A DNA stretch of 64,000 nt, from NCBI GenBank assembly GCA_003141895.1, contig PLNT01000007.1, positions 225,783 to 289,782 on the forward strand, in the 5' to 3' direction. Source of the DNA: Bacteroidales bacterium. GTDB taxonomy: Bacteria; Bacteroidota; Bacteroidia; Bacteroidales; VadinHA17. Every line of letters begins with the position of its first letter. The stretch's first letter is position 1. Shown piece after piece: positions 8,565 to 16,506 of the stretch. The translations under genes and the position numbers were made by a program. A model generated the notes under the pieces. That model saw only the letters and a list, made by a program, of their open reading frames with translations. It was not told the DNA's origin and searched no databases.

Positions 8565-9272
8565 TTACCGTGCCATCACGTTAATATCGTTCAGCAGCGA
8601 GTCTCTGAATGATTTCCCGACCGGGATGTTCTTTATTGTCTTTCCTACCAGCAGATCGAGACTATTTTCCTTAATAGTCTGGATCATACTCTTGTTGATT
8701 ATAAACGAACGGTGTACCCTGATAAATACTCCTGAAGGCAGCTGGTTCTCTATCGCCTTCATGGTAAAATGAATTGTAAACCTGTCGTCGTTGGTATTAA
8801 GGGTAACATAATTTTCAAGTGCTTCAATAAAAATGATCTCTGTAAGTTTAAGTTTAACAAGTGATGAACCTTTCTTTATGAATATTTCCTCATCGCCGCT
8901 ATTAGTTACTTCTTTACGTGTGAAATATCTGATCGTTTTGTCTATTGCTTTACAGAAACGCCCGTAAGTAATAGGTTTAAGAAGGTAATCAACAACATTG
9001 AAATCGAATGCCTCGAAGGCAAATTCCTCGGCAGACGATACAATTATTATATTTGGCGGGAAATCGAGGCTACGGATAAAATCAAAGCCATTCATTTCCG
9101 GCATCTGAATGTCGAGAATAACCAGATCAATATCCTTACGCTTTGTTAAAACATCCCTTGCAGCAACTGAATCACTGAAAACGCCAATGAGATTAAGAGA
9201 AGTGGATTTATTAGCGAACCCTTCCAGTATTTTACAGGTCAAAACATCATCATCAACTATAATACAGTTCAT
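8565..9272 (-). CDS. LytR/AlgR-type response regulator (receiver + LytTR)
   Basis: 235 residues. The receiver spans ~1-115 with acidic DDD at 7-9, phospho-accepting D54 in VILDIQMPEMNGF, and the K of LLKPITYGRF. The C-terminal LytTR DNA-binding domain (~130-235) shows IFIEALENYVTL and FIRVHRSFIINK, the diagnostic signatures. In Bacteroidota such regulators usually pair with a LytS/YehU-like sensor kinase. None is encoded in this operon, so the partner must be elsewhere or the regulator is an orphan. It is the first gene of the operon that continues with the class III aminotransferase. Confidence 0.9.
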   Translation of the reverse strand: MNCIIVDDDVLTCKILEGFANKSTSLNLIGVFSDSVAARDVLTKRKDIDLVILDIQMPEMNGFDFIRSLDFPPNIIIVSSAEEFAFEAFDFNVVDYLLKPITYGRFCKAIDKTIRYFTRKEVTNSGDEEIFIKKGSSLVKLKLTEIIFIEALENYVTLNTNDDRFTIHFTMKAIENQLPSGVFIRVHRSFIINKSMIQTIKENSLDLLVGKTIKNIPVGKSFRDSLLNDINVMAR

Positions 9273-9490
9273 CTACAAAGCTTAGTTTCAAAGAATTTCA
9301 TAACCAAAATTAATAAATATTTTTCAAGAAATTTTACGAAAGTGGTTAAAGATGAAAAACTACTGATACTTTCCATAAACCTTGTCATCGTTTTTCCATA
9401 GGTTAAAACTCCTGTTAGCTTTTCTTATAACAAATATAGTCTATTATTGTTTCGGTGACACTTTTCACAGAATCGGTTTTTGGCAGCTTA

Positions 9491-10255
9491 TTAAGGAATA
9501 AATTTATGAGGATTCTGGTTATGTCTTACAAAGGCTTCGGCATTTTCGCAATTCAATTCGATACCCCGGAATCTTTGAATTGTTTTTTGTATCTTTTCAT
9601 ACCAGTCTTCCGGATATTGGCTATCATGAGACATACAGCACGCATTTTTTTGTTCCATAACAGGTCCTATATTTATATAATCAGTTGGATAAAAGTTTTG
9701 TGTTTCATTTCCTGAAGTAACCTCATAATAGTACAACGCAAAATTTTTCTCCATTGCAATCTAGGCATCATAAGCAAGAATTGAACATATCCGATGATCG
9801 CGGTGACTGACTATAGGCCAATGAGTAAATACTAAATCGGGATTCTCTTTTTTAATGAAATCATTTACCTGTGCATAGCTGTTTTCCTTTATTTCACAAT
9901 TCCCGTCGATCTGTCCGAAAAACTCCGCACGGCATTTAATAATCTTACATTCCTTCAAAGCCTCATCTGTTCTTATCTTTCCCGCTTCTTCGTATGATTT
10001 CCCCTGTACACCCGCTTCTCCGCGCGTAAGATAGGCTGCTACCACTTCATGTCCCGCCGCAGTGAATAATGCAATAGTTCCACCGCATCCGCATTCAGGA
10101 TCTCCAGGATGGGCACCTACAACAATTATTTTGAGCTTTTTGGACTGTAATCCAGATTCCGCTGGATTTTTTGAAATGGTATGTATTCCGGCCAGGGAAG
10201 CAACAGCTGACATACCTGATAAGCCGATCATGTTTCTTCGCGAGATATTTTTCAT
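9491..10255 (-). pseudogene. PIG-L (LmbE-like) deacetylase with an in-frame amber stop
   Basis: The N-terminal segment (10255 down to 9761) starts with a Tat-type signal (SRRNMIGLSG), then the zinc motif AHPGDPE and the downstream HRDHR, and stops at TAG (9763-9761) right after ICSILAYDA. The same frame continues without shift as IA, then MEKNFALYYYEVTSG, down to 9491. The segment after the stop is the expected C-terminal part of the family. A single TGG to TAG change therefore explains the split. The twin-arginine signal predicts an exported Zn-dependent GlcNAc-type deacetylase. It is either a recent nonsense pseudogene, a suppressed stop, or a sequencing error. TATATTTG, a -7-like element, lies upstream on this strand at 10285-10278. 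Confidence 0.75.
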
Positions 10256-10632
10256 AAACTCATTAATTATGTTGTCTCAAATATAATGAATAACCATCAA
10301 CCTCCTATTCATACAATTTATCATGCATAGTGGTGTCGTGGGCTTCGCCATTTGTGTTTCCTTCGCCAAAAGGAATAAAAAAAGCTGCCCTTTCGAACAA
10401 CTTTTCTCAAACAAATAACACGATCTCATACATTTTGCTCTTATGCAAATTTCGATCTGATCAGATGTTCCCGAAGAGTCAGTAGTATCCTTTCCACTGT
10501 TGTCCTCTGTACTCCAATGTAATACCTTATGAAGTTCTTCAATACTTTTTAACACAAAGTAAGTTTTACCTCATCCTTTACCTCAACCTTAACTTTTGGT
10601 TTCCTGCAGATTTTAAATAAAGAAACTACTAT
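10256..10632. other. Non-coding stretch, 377 bp
   Basis: It lies between the broken PIG-L gene and the FISUMP lipoprotein, both on the minus strand. I see no convincing gene. A 92-codon open frame here is compositionally unlike a protein and crosses low-complexity DNA. The right part has CCTCATCC/CCTCAACC-like short repeats near 10568-10600. The only site noted is the possible -7 box at 10278-10285 for the PIG-L gene. Confidence 0.5.
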
Positions 10633-12249
10633 TTAATTATCCTTCAGGCAACGAACAGAAAATCCATAGTTTTTAGGGGAAGGGCTTCTAAAAAAGTTTT
10701 TATTTTCATAACCTAAATTCCGAAAATAAGCATCAGTAGCTGTATTCTCTGTGGATGTCCACCAATTAGCATAAACACCTGTGTATGAGAACCATCCAGG
10801 CCCCCGGACGCCACCCGGACGACCTGTAAAGCCGCTGCTGTTATTTGTAGCCTGATCATTTCCAACATTGCCAGGCGTAAGAGCTGTGGCCCACCCCGAT
10901 GTTGAAGCCATAGATTTACCAATATCTATACTGCTGCCCTGGTACCCATACCCATTATTTATTAGGTAATCTGACAAAGTTGTCCATTCAATGTCAGTTG
11001 GTACATGCCAACCAACAGGACACACATTATTACCTCCATTGGTGGTTGCATCAGTTACATACCAGTTGTAAATAGCTCCAAAAACAGACTTGTTTGTTAC
11101 CTCATCATTGTTATACCAGCAATAACCGGGACTGGTTAGAGTTTCCCAACTGGTTTCATCAGTAACTAAAGGAATAGGTATACCAATATTGTATTTAGTA
11201 ACTTTTAGATTCTCTTTCAACCAGACCTGGGTACCAATTGTAATAATGTTATAGATATTTCCTTCAGTATCAGTAACAGAGGTAAGAACCGGAGTCGTAA
11301 ATGTCAGATCGATTCCATAGGTGATCCCATTAGAATTTTCAGCTTTTATTCTAAAATGGTAAACGGTTCCTTCCGTTAGTCCTACAATGATGGCATTAAC
11401 ATCAGTGTCAGTATTCCCGCTTATTGTATTTGGAGTCGCATTTACGTTCTGTCCGTAAGTTGCAGACGCACCATATTCAAAAGTAACAGTAGTAGACTGG
11501 TCGTTGGCATTTACCTTACCATTTAAAGTAGCTGTCGAACTGGTAACACCTGTTGCCGCCAATGTTGTTGCAGCTGGTGGTTGAAGTGTCTTAAAAACTA
11601 CTTCATTCCCGTAAGCTGTTCCGACCGTATTTGTGGCATAGGATCTCACGTAATAATTTGTCCCTGGCTGCAGTCCGGTTAAATTACTAACGAAACTGCC
11701 GATACCAGATCCATCTGATGTTTTAGTACTTGAGGTTGTCGGGTTTGTTGTCGTTCCCCAGCAAATTCCTCTTTCTGTCACTGCACCGCCATTATCAGCT
11801 GTAATATTTCCTCCTGAAACAGCAGTGGTTGTTGTAATAGAAGTAATTGCAGTTGTTGTCAGAACAGGAACTTCGAGCTGGATTGTTTTAAATGATACTT
11901 CGTTGCCGTATGCTGTTCCCTCACTATTTGTTCCATAAGCCCTGACATAATAAGTAGTACCAGGAATAAGTCCGGTCAAATTACTCGTGAAAGCTCCTAA
12001 CCCGCCACTTTCAATAGTCTTGTTGTTATTAATGGTTGGTTCAAGAGAGTTGCTCCAGCAAACACCTCTGGCAGTTACATAGGCTCCACCTATATCTGTC
12101 AATTCTCCTCCGGCAGTAGCAGTTGTATAAGTTATCTCTGTCACCTGGGATGAAGTAAGAACAGGCTGGGTAAGTTTTGGATCCTCAGTACATGAATAAA
12201 TCAGAAAAGCTGCAATGATTAGTTGTGAAATAAGGTTTAAATTTTTCAT
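10633..12249 (-). CDS. FISUMP-domain lipoprotein with three fibronectin-like repeats
   Basis: 538 residues. MKNLNLISQLIIAAFLIYSC is a lipoprotein signal (lipobox IYSC), so it is a surface or periplasmic lipoprotein. Then come three ~90-residue beta-sandwich repeats, the first two sharing the phrases ARGVCW or ERGICW, GSFVSNLTGL and YYVRAYGTNS.GTAYGNEV. The third is a different Fn3-like type with VYHFRIKAENSNG. From about residue 335 follows the FISUMP domain (IGTQVWLKENLK, ICPVGWHVPTD-like, FSVRCLKDN at the end). The family is expanded in Bacteroidota and Fibrobacter; its function is unknown but surface adhesion is commonly supposed. Paralogues are at 35446 and 32439; a remnant is at 12454. 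Confidence 0.85.
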   Translation of the reverse strand: MKNLNLISQLIIAAFLIYSCTEDPKLTQPVLTSSQVTEITYTTATAGGELTDIGGAYVTARGVCWSNSLEPTINNNKTIESGGLGAFTSNLTGLIPGTTYYVRAYGTNSEGTAYGNEVSFKTIQLEVPVLTTTAITSITTTTAVSGGNITADNGGAVTERGICWGTTTNPTTSSTKTSDGSGIGSFVSNLTGLQPGTNYYVRSYATNTVGTAYGNEVVFKTLQPPAATTLAATGVTSSTATLNGKVNANDQSTTVTFEYGASATYGQNVNATPNTISGNTDTDVNAIIVGLTEGTVYHFRIKAENSNGITYGIDLTFTTPVLTSVTDTEGNIYNIITIGTQVWLKENLKVTKYNIGIPIPLVTDETSWETLTSPGYCWYNNDEVTNKSVFGAIYNWYVTDATTNGGNNVCPVGWHVPTDIEWTTLSDYLINNGYGYQGSSIDIGKSMASTSGWATALTPGNVGNDQATNNSSGFTGRPGGVRGPGWFSYTGVYANWWTSTENTATDAYFRNLGYENKNFFRSPSPKNYGFSVRCLKDN

Positions 12250-12453
12250 TAAGTTAGTAATTTAAGTAAAGGATCTCAAAATACATTTCCTTACTAATTT
12301 ACAAATTGCTTAAGACAAATGCAACAATTCTCACACATCTCACTTGCTTCATCGAGCTCTGACCGATGTTAACTTCTCTAAAATCTTTAACCTTTCGATA
12401 ATCCCAACGACTATAATCATCATTATTCGAATTAACAATAAAAGGTTTCCCAA

Positions 12454-12721
12454 GGAAAACTCATGGAAACAGGATCAACACATTGGGAAAATCCAAATGC
12501 GGGTTCAACAAATTCAAGCGGGTTTACGACTCTTCCCGGTGGTTATCGCAGTAACCATGGCGCATTCGCAAAGATTGGTTTTTTTTGGTTTTTAGTGGTC
12601 AGCTACAGAAAACTACCCCACAACTTCATGGTGCAGAACAATGGGTTGTGCCGGGACAGATGTGCTCAGAATCTTCAGTATTAAGAAGAACGGTTATTCT
12701 GTTCATTGCATAAAAGATTGA
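12454..12721 (+). pseudogene. Remnant of a FISUMP domain (N-truncated, frameshifted)
   Basis: In frame 12454 onward the DNA encodes GKLMETGSTHWENPN, SSGFTTLPGGYRSNHG and FAKIGFF. After the T-rich run near 12577-12597 the frame shifts and continues as WSATENYPTTSW and finally IKKNGYSVHCIKD with TGA at 12719-12721. These are the C-terminal landmarks of the FISUMP domains at 10633 and 35446 (GKLKETGTSHW, SGFTALPAG, WWSST, GFSVRC). Everything upstream of GKLMETG is lost. It lies on the opposite strand to the intact paralogue next door. It is a decayed copy, not a working gene. Confidence 0.8.
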
Positions 12722-12765
12722 TCAATGTGTTCACAGAATTTTTATAAATATCTATACTAACAGTG

Positions 12766-12912
12766 TTAAAGCAGCATACCTCCAAATAATAAAAGTGCTG
12801 CTACAAGAAGCAGCAGACCTATAACTTTCCCTAAAACTGATACGATTTTCAACATCAGGATCAGTAGAATTACTAACAAGACGGTTAGAATAATTTTTTT
12901 TATTCTCCTCAT
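12766..12912 (-). CDS. Possible 48-aa membrane miniprotein
   Basis: ATG at 12912 opens a 48-codon frame ending at TAA (12766). The sequence is MRRIKKIILTVLLVILLILM, then LKIVSVLGKVIGLLLLVAAL and LLFGGMLL: a basic start, a hydrophobic helix (~7-25), a short turn with Lys29, and a second hydrophobic helix (~31-48). GAG-rich bases precede the start. It is followed on the same strand by a gap and is not clearly in an operon. The hairpin-like two-helix arrangement fits small Bacteroidota membrane proteins, but low complexity makes chance possible. Confidence 0.4.
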   Translation of the reverse strand: MRRIKKIILTVLLVILLILMLKIVSVLGKVIGLLLLVAALLLFGGMLL

Positions 12913-13087
12913 TAGCTTATAACAGAATTTTATTATGAAAGAATTACTTACTTAAAATGAATACTGGATTCCTTGAGATATATGCATAACTAAAGCGGTA
13001 AAATACAGAAAGATACAGCCAGGCACAGTCTGATTTTATATAAAGATTATTACCTCAAATTTTATTAGAGGAGCAGGAAAACTTTTA

Positions 13088-13276
13088 TTATTTTTTCTCC
13101 TCAACTTTTACCTCAGTTTTCTTTTCAGAATCGTCGTCAAGCTGTGAAGCTTTTTTGAATTCTTTCATCCCCTGACCTATTCCTTTCATCAATTCAGGAA
13201 TCTTCTTTCCGCCAAATAATAAAACAACAACAAGCAGAATTAAAATCAGGTGCATCGGGCTACTAAAATCTAGCAT
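13088..13276 (-). CDS. tatA: TatA/E-type twin-arginine translocase subunit, copy 1
   Basis: 62 residues: a short N-terminal periplasmic tip, transmembrane helix [20 protein letters not shown] (about 10-29) with the FGGKKIPEL hinge, an amphipathic helix [14 protein letters not shown], and an acidic/lysine tail. This is the TatA layout that forms the Tat pore with TatC. A second copy at 24088 is nearly identical over the first ~43 residues. No tatC or tatB is in the window. At least one neighbour, the PIG-L deacetylase, carries a Tat signal. Confidence 0.85.
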   Translation of the reverse strand: MLDFSSPMHLILILLVVVLLFGGKKIPELMKGIGQGMKEFKKASQLDDDSEKKTEVKVEEKK

Positions 13277-13615
13277 AATAATTTAATTTAATGAATATGT
13301 AAAAATTACTCTTATTAAAATCTTAATTGTTAAAAATGAATTACAGCTGTTATTTGTACTGTATAATTATTTCCCCAGAAAACAAACGCCAAATGTATAA
13401 GTATATTTCTACTTCACCACTAAAGAACAAAAATAAATTCAGGAATATTAAATAAAATAATTGCGTACACCGTGCTCCGTGCATTTTTACATCGCCTGTC
13501 GACAATAATACATTCCTTTGTCTTGCGGTCGTGCGGTCTTGTAGTCTTGCGTAGTGCGACGTGCGCCTTGGATTGGGATTGCTCGCTGTGCTCGCGATCC
13601 CTCGGGGGGAGCTTC
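13277..13615. other. Non-coding stretch with degenerate CTTGCGGTC-type words
   Basis: The span between tatA and the tRNA terminator holds no supported gene. Around 13510-13570 are loose repeats of TCTTGCGGTC, GTCTTGCG and GTGCG. The same words recur near 25096-25112, 35295-35330, 37136-37163 and 38532-38547. A CTCGCTGTGCTCGCGA mini-hairpin sits near 13582-13597. Confidence 0.5.
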
Positions 13616-13656
13616 AAAGTTTAAAAATCCCGCTTGCGCGGGATTAATTTAAACTT
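13616..13656 (-). terminator. Stem-loop downstream of tRNA-Ser
   Basis: Immediately 3' of the tRNA CCA on the minus strand, AAAGTTTAAA...TTTAAACTTT encloses AATCCCGC/GCGGGATT with a TTGC loop. The stem is long, with a GC core and an A/T base, as expected for an intrinsic terminator of the tRNA transcript. Confidence 0.6.
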
Positions 13657-13748
13657 TGGCGGAGAAAGAGGGATTCGAACCCCCGGAACCGTGGTTACAG
13701 TTCAACGGTTTTCAAGACCGCCGCATTCGACCGCTCTGCCATTTCTCC
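13657..13748 (-). tRNA. tRNA-Ser (UGA)
   Basis: Read on the minus strand it starts GGAGAAATGGCAGAG at 13748. The anticodon loop CTTGAAAA has UGA. A long class II variable arm (GTTGAACTGTAACCACGGTTC region) is followed by the T arm GGTTCGAATCC. The acceptor strand TTTCTCC pairs with GGAGAAA, then G73 and an encoded CCA (13659-13657). UGA plus the long extra arm identifies serine. Length with CCA is 92 nt. Confidence 0.95.
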
Positions 13749-14025
13749 ATTCCGGTCATTTTGTTCAACGGGATATTTTTATTCGCTCGCAAAGATAAGA
13801 TTTTTTTAATTTTTTAGAATTATTTTAAAAAAATTATATAATTAACTTAATTTCAACTAATTACAGTTTTTATCAACAGATTATGAACAAAATTTCGAAA
13901 AAAAGTTACTCTCTTTAAGGACTAGTGAGGGGTTGCGACATTTTGTCCAAATCTCGAATTTCATGCAAAAATATGGCTGTTTTAACCTAAAAGTGGCACT
14001 ATTTGTGGAAAAACGGCAAAATAAA
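13749..14025. other. AT-rich upstream region of the HU gene with DnaA-box-like 9-mers
   Basis: The 350-bp gap between tRNA-Ser and HU is AT-rich (13795-13865) and has no gene. TTATCAACA (13870-13878) and TTATGAACA (13881-13889) lie 11 bp apart on the plus strand, and TGTGGAAAA (14004-14012) is a near match in reverse to the DnaA box TTATCCACA. Three imperfect matches are suggestive only; this could equally be chance in AT-rich DNA. Confidence 0.25.
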
Positions 14026-14056
14026 TTTGCATATGAATTAAAAAAAAATAATTTTG
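14026..14056 (+). promoter_or_regulatory. Bacteroidota-type promoter of the HU gene
   Basis: TTTG (14026-14029), 19-nt spacer, TAATTTTG (14049-14056): a full match to the sigma-ABfr consensus at the defined positions. Transcription should start near 14063, giving a ~37-nt leader before ATG 14100. Confidence 0.75.
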
Positions 14057-14099
14057 TATACAATTAGTAAGATAGGTCTAACCTTTAAATCTTCGCATT

Positions 14100-14369
14100 A
14101 TGACAAAAAAAGAATTAGTAAGTGCAATCGCAGCTGATGCTGAACTTTCAATTAAGGATGCTGGCAAAGCATTAAACGCATTCGTTGGTGCATTTGGAAA
14201 ATCAATGAAAAAAGGTCAGAGAATCCAGCTCCCGGGTCTGGGTACTTTCAAAGTTGACAAGAGGAGTGCAAGAGTAGTTCGTAACCCTCGTACAGGTGCT
14301 AAATTGAATGTTCCTGCAAAAAAAGTAGTTAAATTCAAAGCAGCTCCCGCACTTAACAAAGGTCTTTAA
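14100..14369 (+). CDS. HU family DNA-binding protein
   Basis: 89 residues, the standard HU length. MTKKELVSAIAADAELSIKD forms the N-terminal helix pair, QRIQLPGLGTFKVDKR is the beta-saddle start, and ARVVRNPRTGAKLNVPAKK is the DNA-bending arm with the conserved RNPRTG and a Pro at the arm tip, followed by VVKFKAAPALN. It is a nucleoid-architectural protein that binds and bends DNA as a dimer. It has its own near-ideal promoter and terminator, which implies strong monocistronic expression. Confidence 0.95.
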   Translation: MTKKELVSAIAADAELSIKDAGKALNAFVGAFGKSMKKGQRIQLPGLGTFKVDKRSARVVRNPRTGAKLNVPAKKVVKFKAAPALNKGL

Positions 14370-14391
14370 TCTTAGCTGATTGAGATTGCTG

Positions 14392-14418
14392 AAGGGGTGT
14401 TTTTACACCCCTTTTTTT
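14392..14418 (+). terminator. Intrinsic terminator of the HU gene
   Basis: AGGGGTGT (14393-14400), TTTT loop, ACACCCCT (14405-14412), then a run of T to 14418. A textbook rho-independent terminator 22 nt after the HU stop. Confidence 0.9.
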
Positions 14419-14451
14419 GTCTGACCACATTACCTGACATAAGAATTTCCA

Positions 14452-16326
14452 TCACAAAAATAGTCCCATCACCAGCACATCATCCACCTGCGTATTAGTC
14501 CCTTTCCAGCTGTCAAACTCCCTTTCAAGTTCTTTTTCCTGTTTTGACACCGGCAGATTATGTATTTTATTAAGGAATGCCTTCAATGTCGCATATTTGT
14601 ACTTTTTACCGTTCGGTCCCCCGAACTGATCGGCAAAACCATCAGAAAACATATAAACAACATCACCTGGCAAGGTTTCTATATCATGCCTTGTGAAATT
14701 TTCATCCGATCGCTCATAGATCCCTATTGGCATATGATCTGCACGATATTCAATTAGTTCATTATTCCGTATAAGATACAAATCATTATAAGCTCCCGAG
14801 TACTGAAGGGTCTTTGCCTTTTCATCAATAACACATAATGAAATATCCATTCCGTCCTTGGTCCCCTCCCCCCCTGTCTGGTGTAAAGCCCGTTGAATTT
14901 CGATCCTGAGCTCGGAAAGGATCTTATCACTCTCCAGAATTTCTCTCCTATTTACGATTTCTTCAAGGAATGATATTCCCAGCATGCTCATCAGCGCTCC
15001 GGGGACTCCATGACCTGTACAGTCACCGACAGCAATTATCAATTTCCCGTCAGTCTTTGTGAACCAGTAGAAATCACCGCTTACTATATCTTTTGGCAGA
15101 TAGAGTATGAAACACCTGTTATTCAGACCTTTTATTTCTTTTTGTTCAGGCAACAACGCCCTCTGAATTCGGCTCGCATAATTAATACTATCCGTTATAT
15201 CTTTATTTTTTTCTTCAATAATGTCATAGGCTTGCTTAAGCTCCACATGTCTCAACCTGTAAATCTCCTTTTCCTGCTCAGATTTTTCAATGGCATGTGC
15301 TACCTCAATGTTGCTTAACCTGCTGCGGGTTTCACTGCTCTGATACGAATCCTTCTCCTTCAGAAATTGCTTAAAGCTCTTTAGTGCCTTAGCCGGTTGG
15401 TGCGACAATTCATAATGGCTTGCAAGAGCGGAATGCACCTCTGCTAATAGCACTTGTGAATTGAGCTCTTTAGCCATTCTGAGGGACTCTGTCAGTCTTG
15501 CCTCAGCTTTTTCTGCGTTGCCGGTCTGATTACAAACTCTGCCCGAACCCATAAGAGCCTGCAGGACGCACCTCTTATCACTGCCGGTCATCGTTTGTTC
15601 ATAATAATCCAGAGACTCACGGTACATTTTCATGTCCTCGTATGTATTTGCTATTCCAAGGAGTGTCCATGGGATGGCCGAAACCTGTTTGTTCTCTTTC
15701 CTGATTTTAAGACTGCGGAAATAATAATCCAAAGCTTCCTCATATTTATAGGTTTGCCTCAACACCATACCTATCCTGTTAAGCGAAGAAGCAACTGCAT
15801 TTTCATCCTTAAGTTCCTCCCTGATCTTCAGACCTTTATTAAGATACTCAAGCGCTTTTGCGAAATCATTAAGTCTGGAATAGATAAGACCAAGCTGACT
15901 GCACGACTCTCCTTCCGACTCAATATCTTTTAAATCCTTTGAAACTTTATAAGCTTCAAGCCAGAGTGAAAGAGTCTTCTCGTAATCACCGAAGCTTTCG
16001 AAAATATTGCCCTTAAGAAGGATGGCCCTTGCATAACCTGATTCATCTTTATTATTTGCAAACCATTGAAATGCGTCTGTAAGATACCTCAAAGCAACTT
16101 CACTTTTTGATTGAAAGAAGTTGGCTGCAGCAATATTCAGTTTTGCATATGCCACTCCTCTTTCGTATTGGATTTTTTCAGCAGCTGAAAGATTTGAGGC
16201 AATATCTTTTTCACCGGCTTTTGAAATTGCATAACGACTATTCCACAATCTCAGGTTGGCTTCATCAATTTTTGATTCTCTTATGCCCGTCTTCTTCATT
16301 CGCAATTTTGAGTTTATTTTGTTCAT
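14452..16326 (-). CDS. TPR-containing SpoIIE-type PP2C serine phosphatase
   Basis: 624 residues. About 55-345 is a run of tetratricopeptide repeats (for example SQLGLIYSRLNDFAKALEYL and LNRIGMVLRQTYKYEEALDY). A short coiled coil (~355-390, KSEQEKEIYRLRHVELKQAY) joins the C-terminal PP2C-SIG domain, with PKDIVSGDFYWF, VGDCTGHGVPGALMSMLG and MFSDGFADQFGG holding the metal-binding aspartates. No signal peptide is seen; it should be cytosolic. Such proteins dephosphorylate anti-sigma-factor antagonists or other Ser-phosphoproteins in Bacteroidota. It is divergent from the HEPN-STAND-barrel operon with a 180-bp shared upstream region, which makes a regulatory link possible. Confidence 0.9.
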   Translation of the reverse strand: MNKINSKLRMKKTGIRESKIDEANLRLWNSRYAISKAGEKDIASNLSAAEKIQYERGVAYAKLNIAAANFFQSKSEVALRYLTDAFQWFANNKDESGYARAILLKGNIFESFGDYEKTLSLWLEAYKVSKDLKDIESEGESCSQLGLIYSRLNDFAKALEYLNKGLKIREELKDENAVASSLNRIGMVLRQTYKYEEALDYYFRSLKIRKENKQVSAIPWTLLGIANTYEDMKMYRESLDYYEQTMTGSDKRCVLQALMGSGRVCNQTGNAEKAEARLTESLRMAKELNSQVLLAEVHSALASHYELSHQPAKALKSFKQFLKEKDSYQSSETRSRLSNIEVAHAIEKSEQEKEIYRLRHVELKQAYDIIEEKNKDITDSINYASRIQRALLPEQKEIKGLNNRCFILYLPKDIVSGDFYWFTKTDGKLIIAVGDCTGHGVPGALMSMLGISFLEEIVNRREILESDKILSELRIEIQRALHQTGGEGTKDGMDISLCVIDEKAKTLQYSGAYNDLYLIRNNELIEYRADHMPIGIYERSDENFTRHDIETLPGDVVYMFSDGFADQFGGPNGKKYKYATLKAFLNKIHNLPVSKQEKELEREFDSWKGTNTQVDDVLVMGLFL

Positions 16327-16450
16327 ACTTTATCTAACTTAAAGTATTGTTCCGTAAATATAATAATTAATTGGAATGCAATTTAAATGACCTGATTATT
16401 AGTTTGATAAGTCACTGCTTTACTCCTTCATAAAAGGAAATAAATGTTTC

Positions 16451-16482
16451 TTTGTGATTATCAATTTGATTCTTTATATTTC
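16451..16482 (+). promoter_or_regulatory. Candidate promoter for the HEPN-STAND-barrel operon
   Basis: TTTG at 16451-16454, 20-nt spacer, TATATTTC at 16475-16482; one mismatch (C for G) in the -7 element. Expected start near 16489, 18 nt before ATG 16507. Confidence 0.4.
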
Positions 16483-16506
16483 GGTTTGATAACCTGAGCC
16501 TCCGCG

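Noticed and set aside
10277-10555. 92-codon minus-strand frame
   Set aside because: Composition unlike a protein, no start signal, overlaps low-complexity intergenic DNA and a likely promoter element.
12344-12684. Two overlapping plus-strand frames of 73-83 codons
   Set aside because: They are readings of the frameshifted FISUMP remnant; listed as a pseudogene instead.
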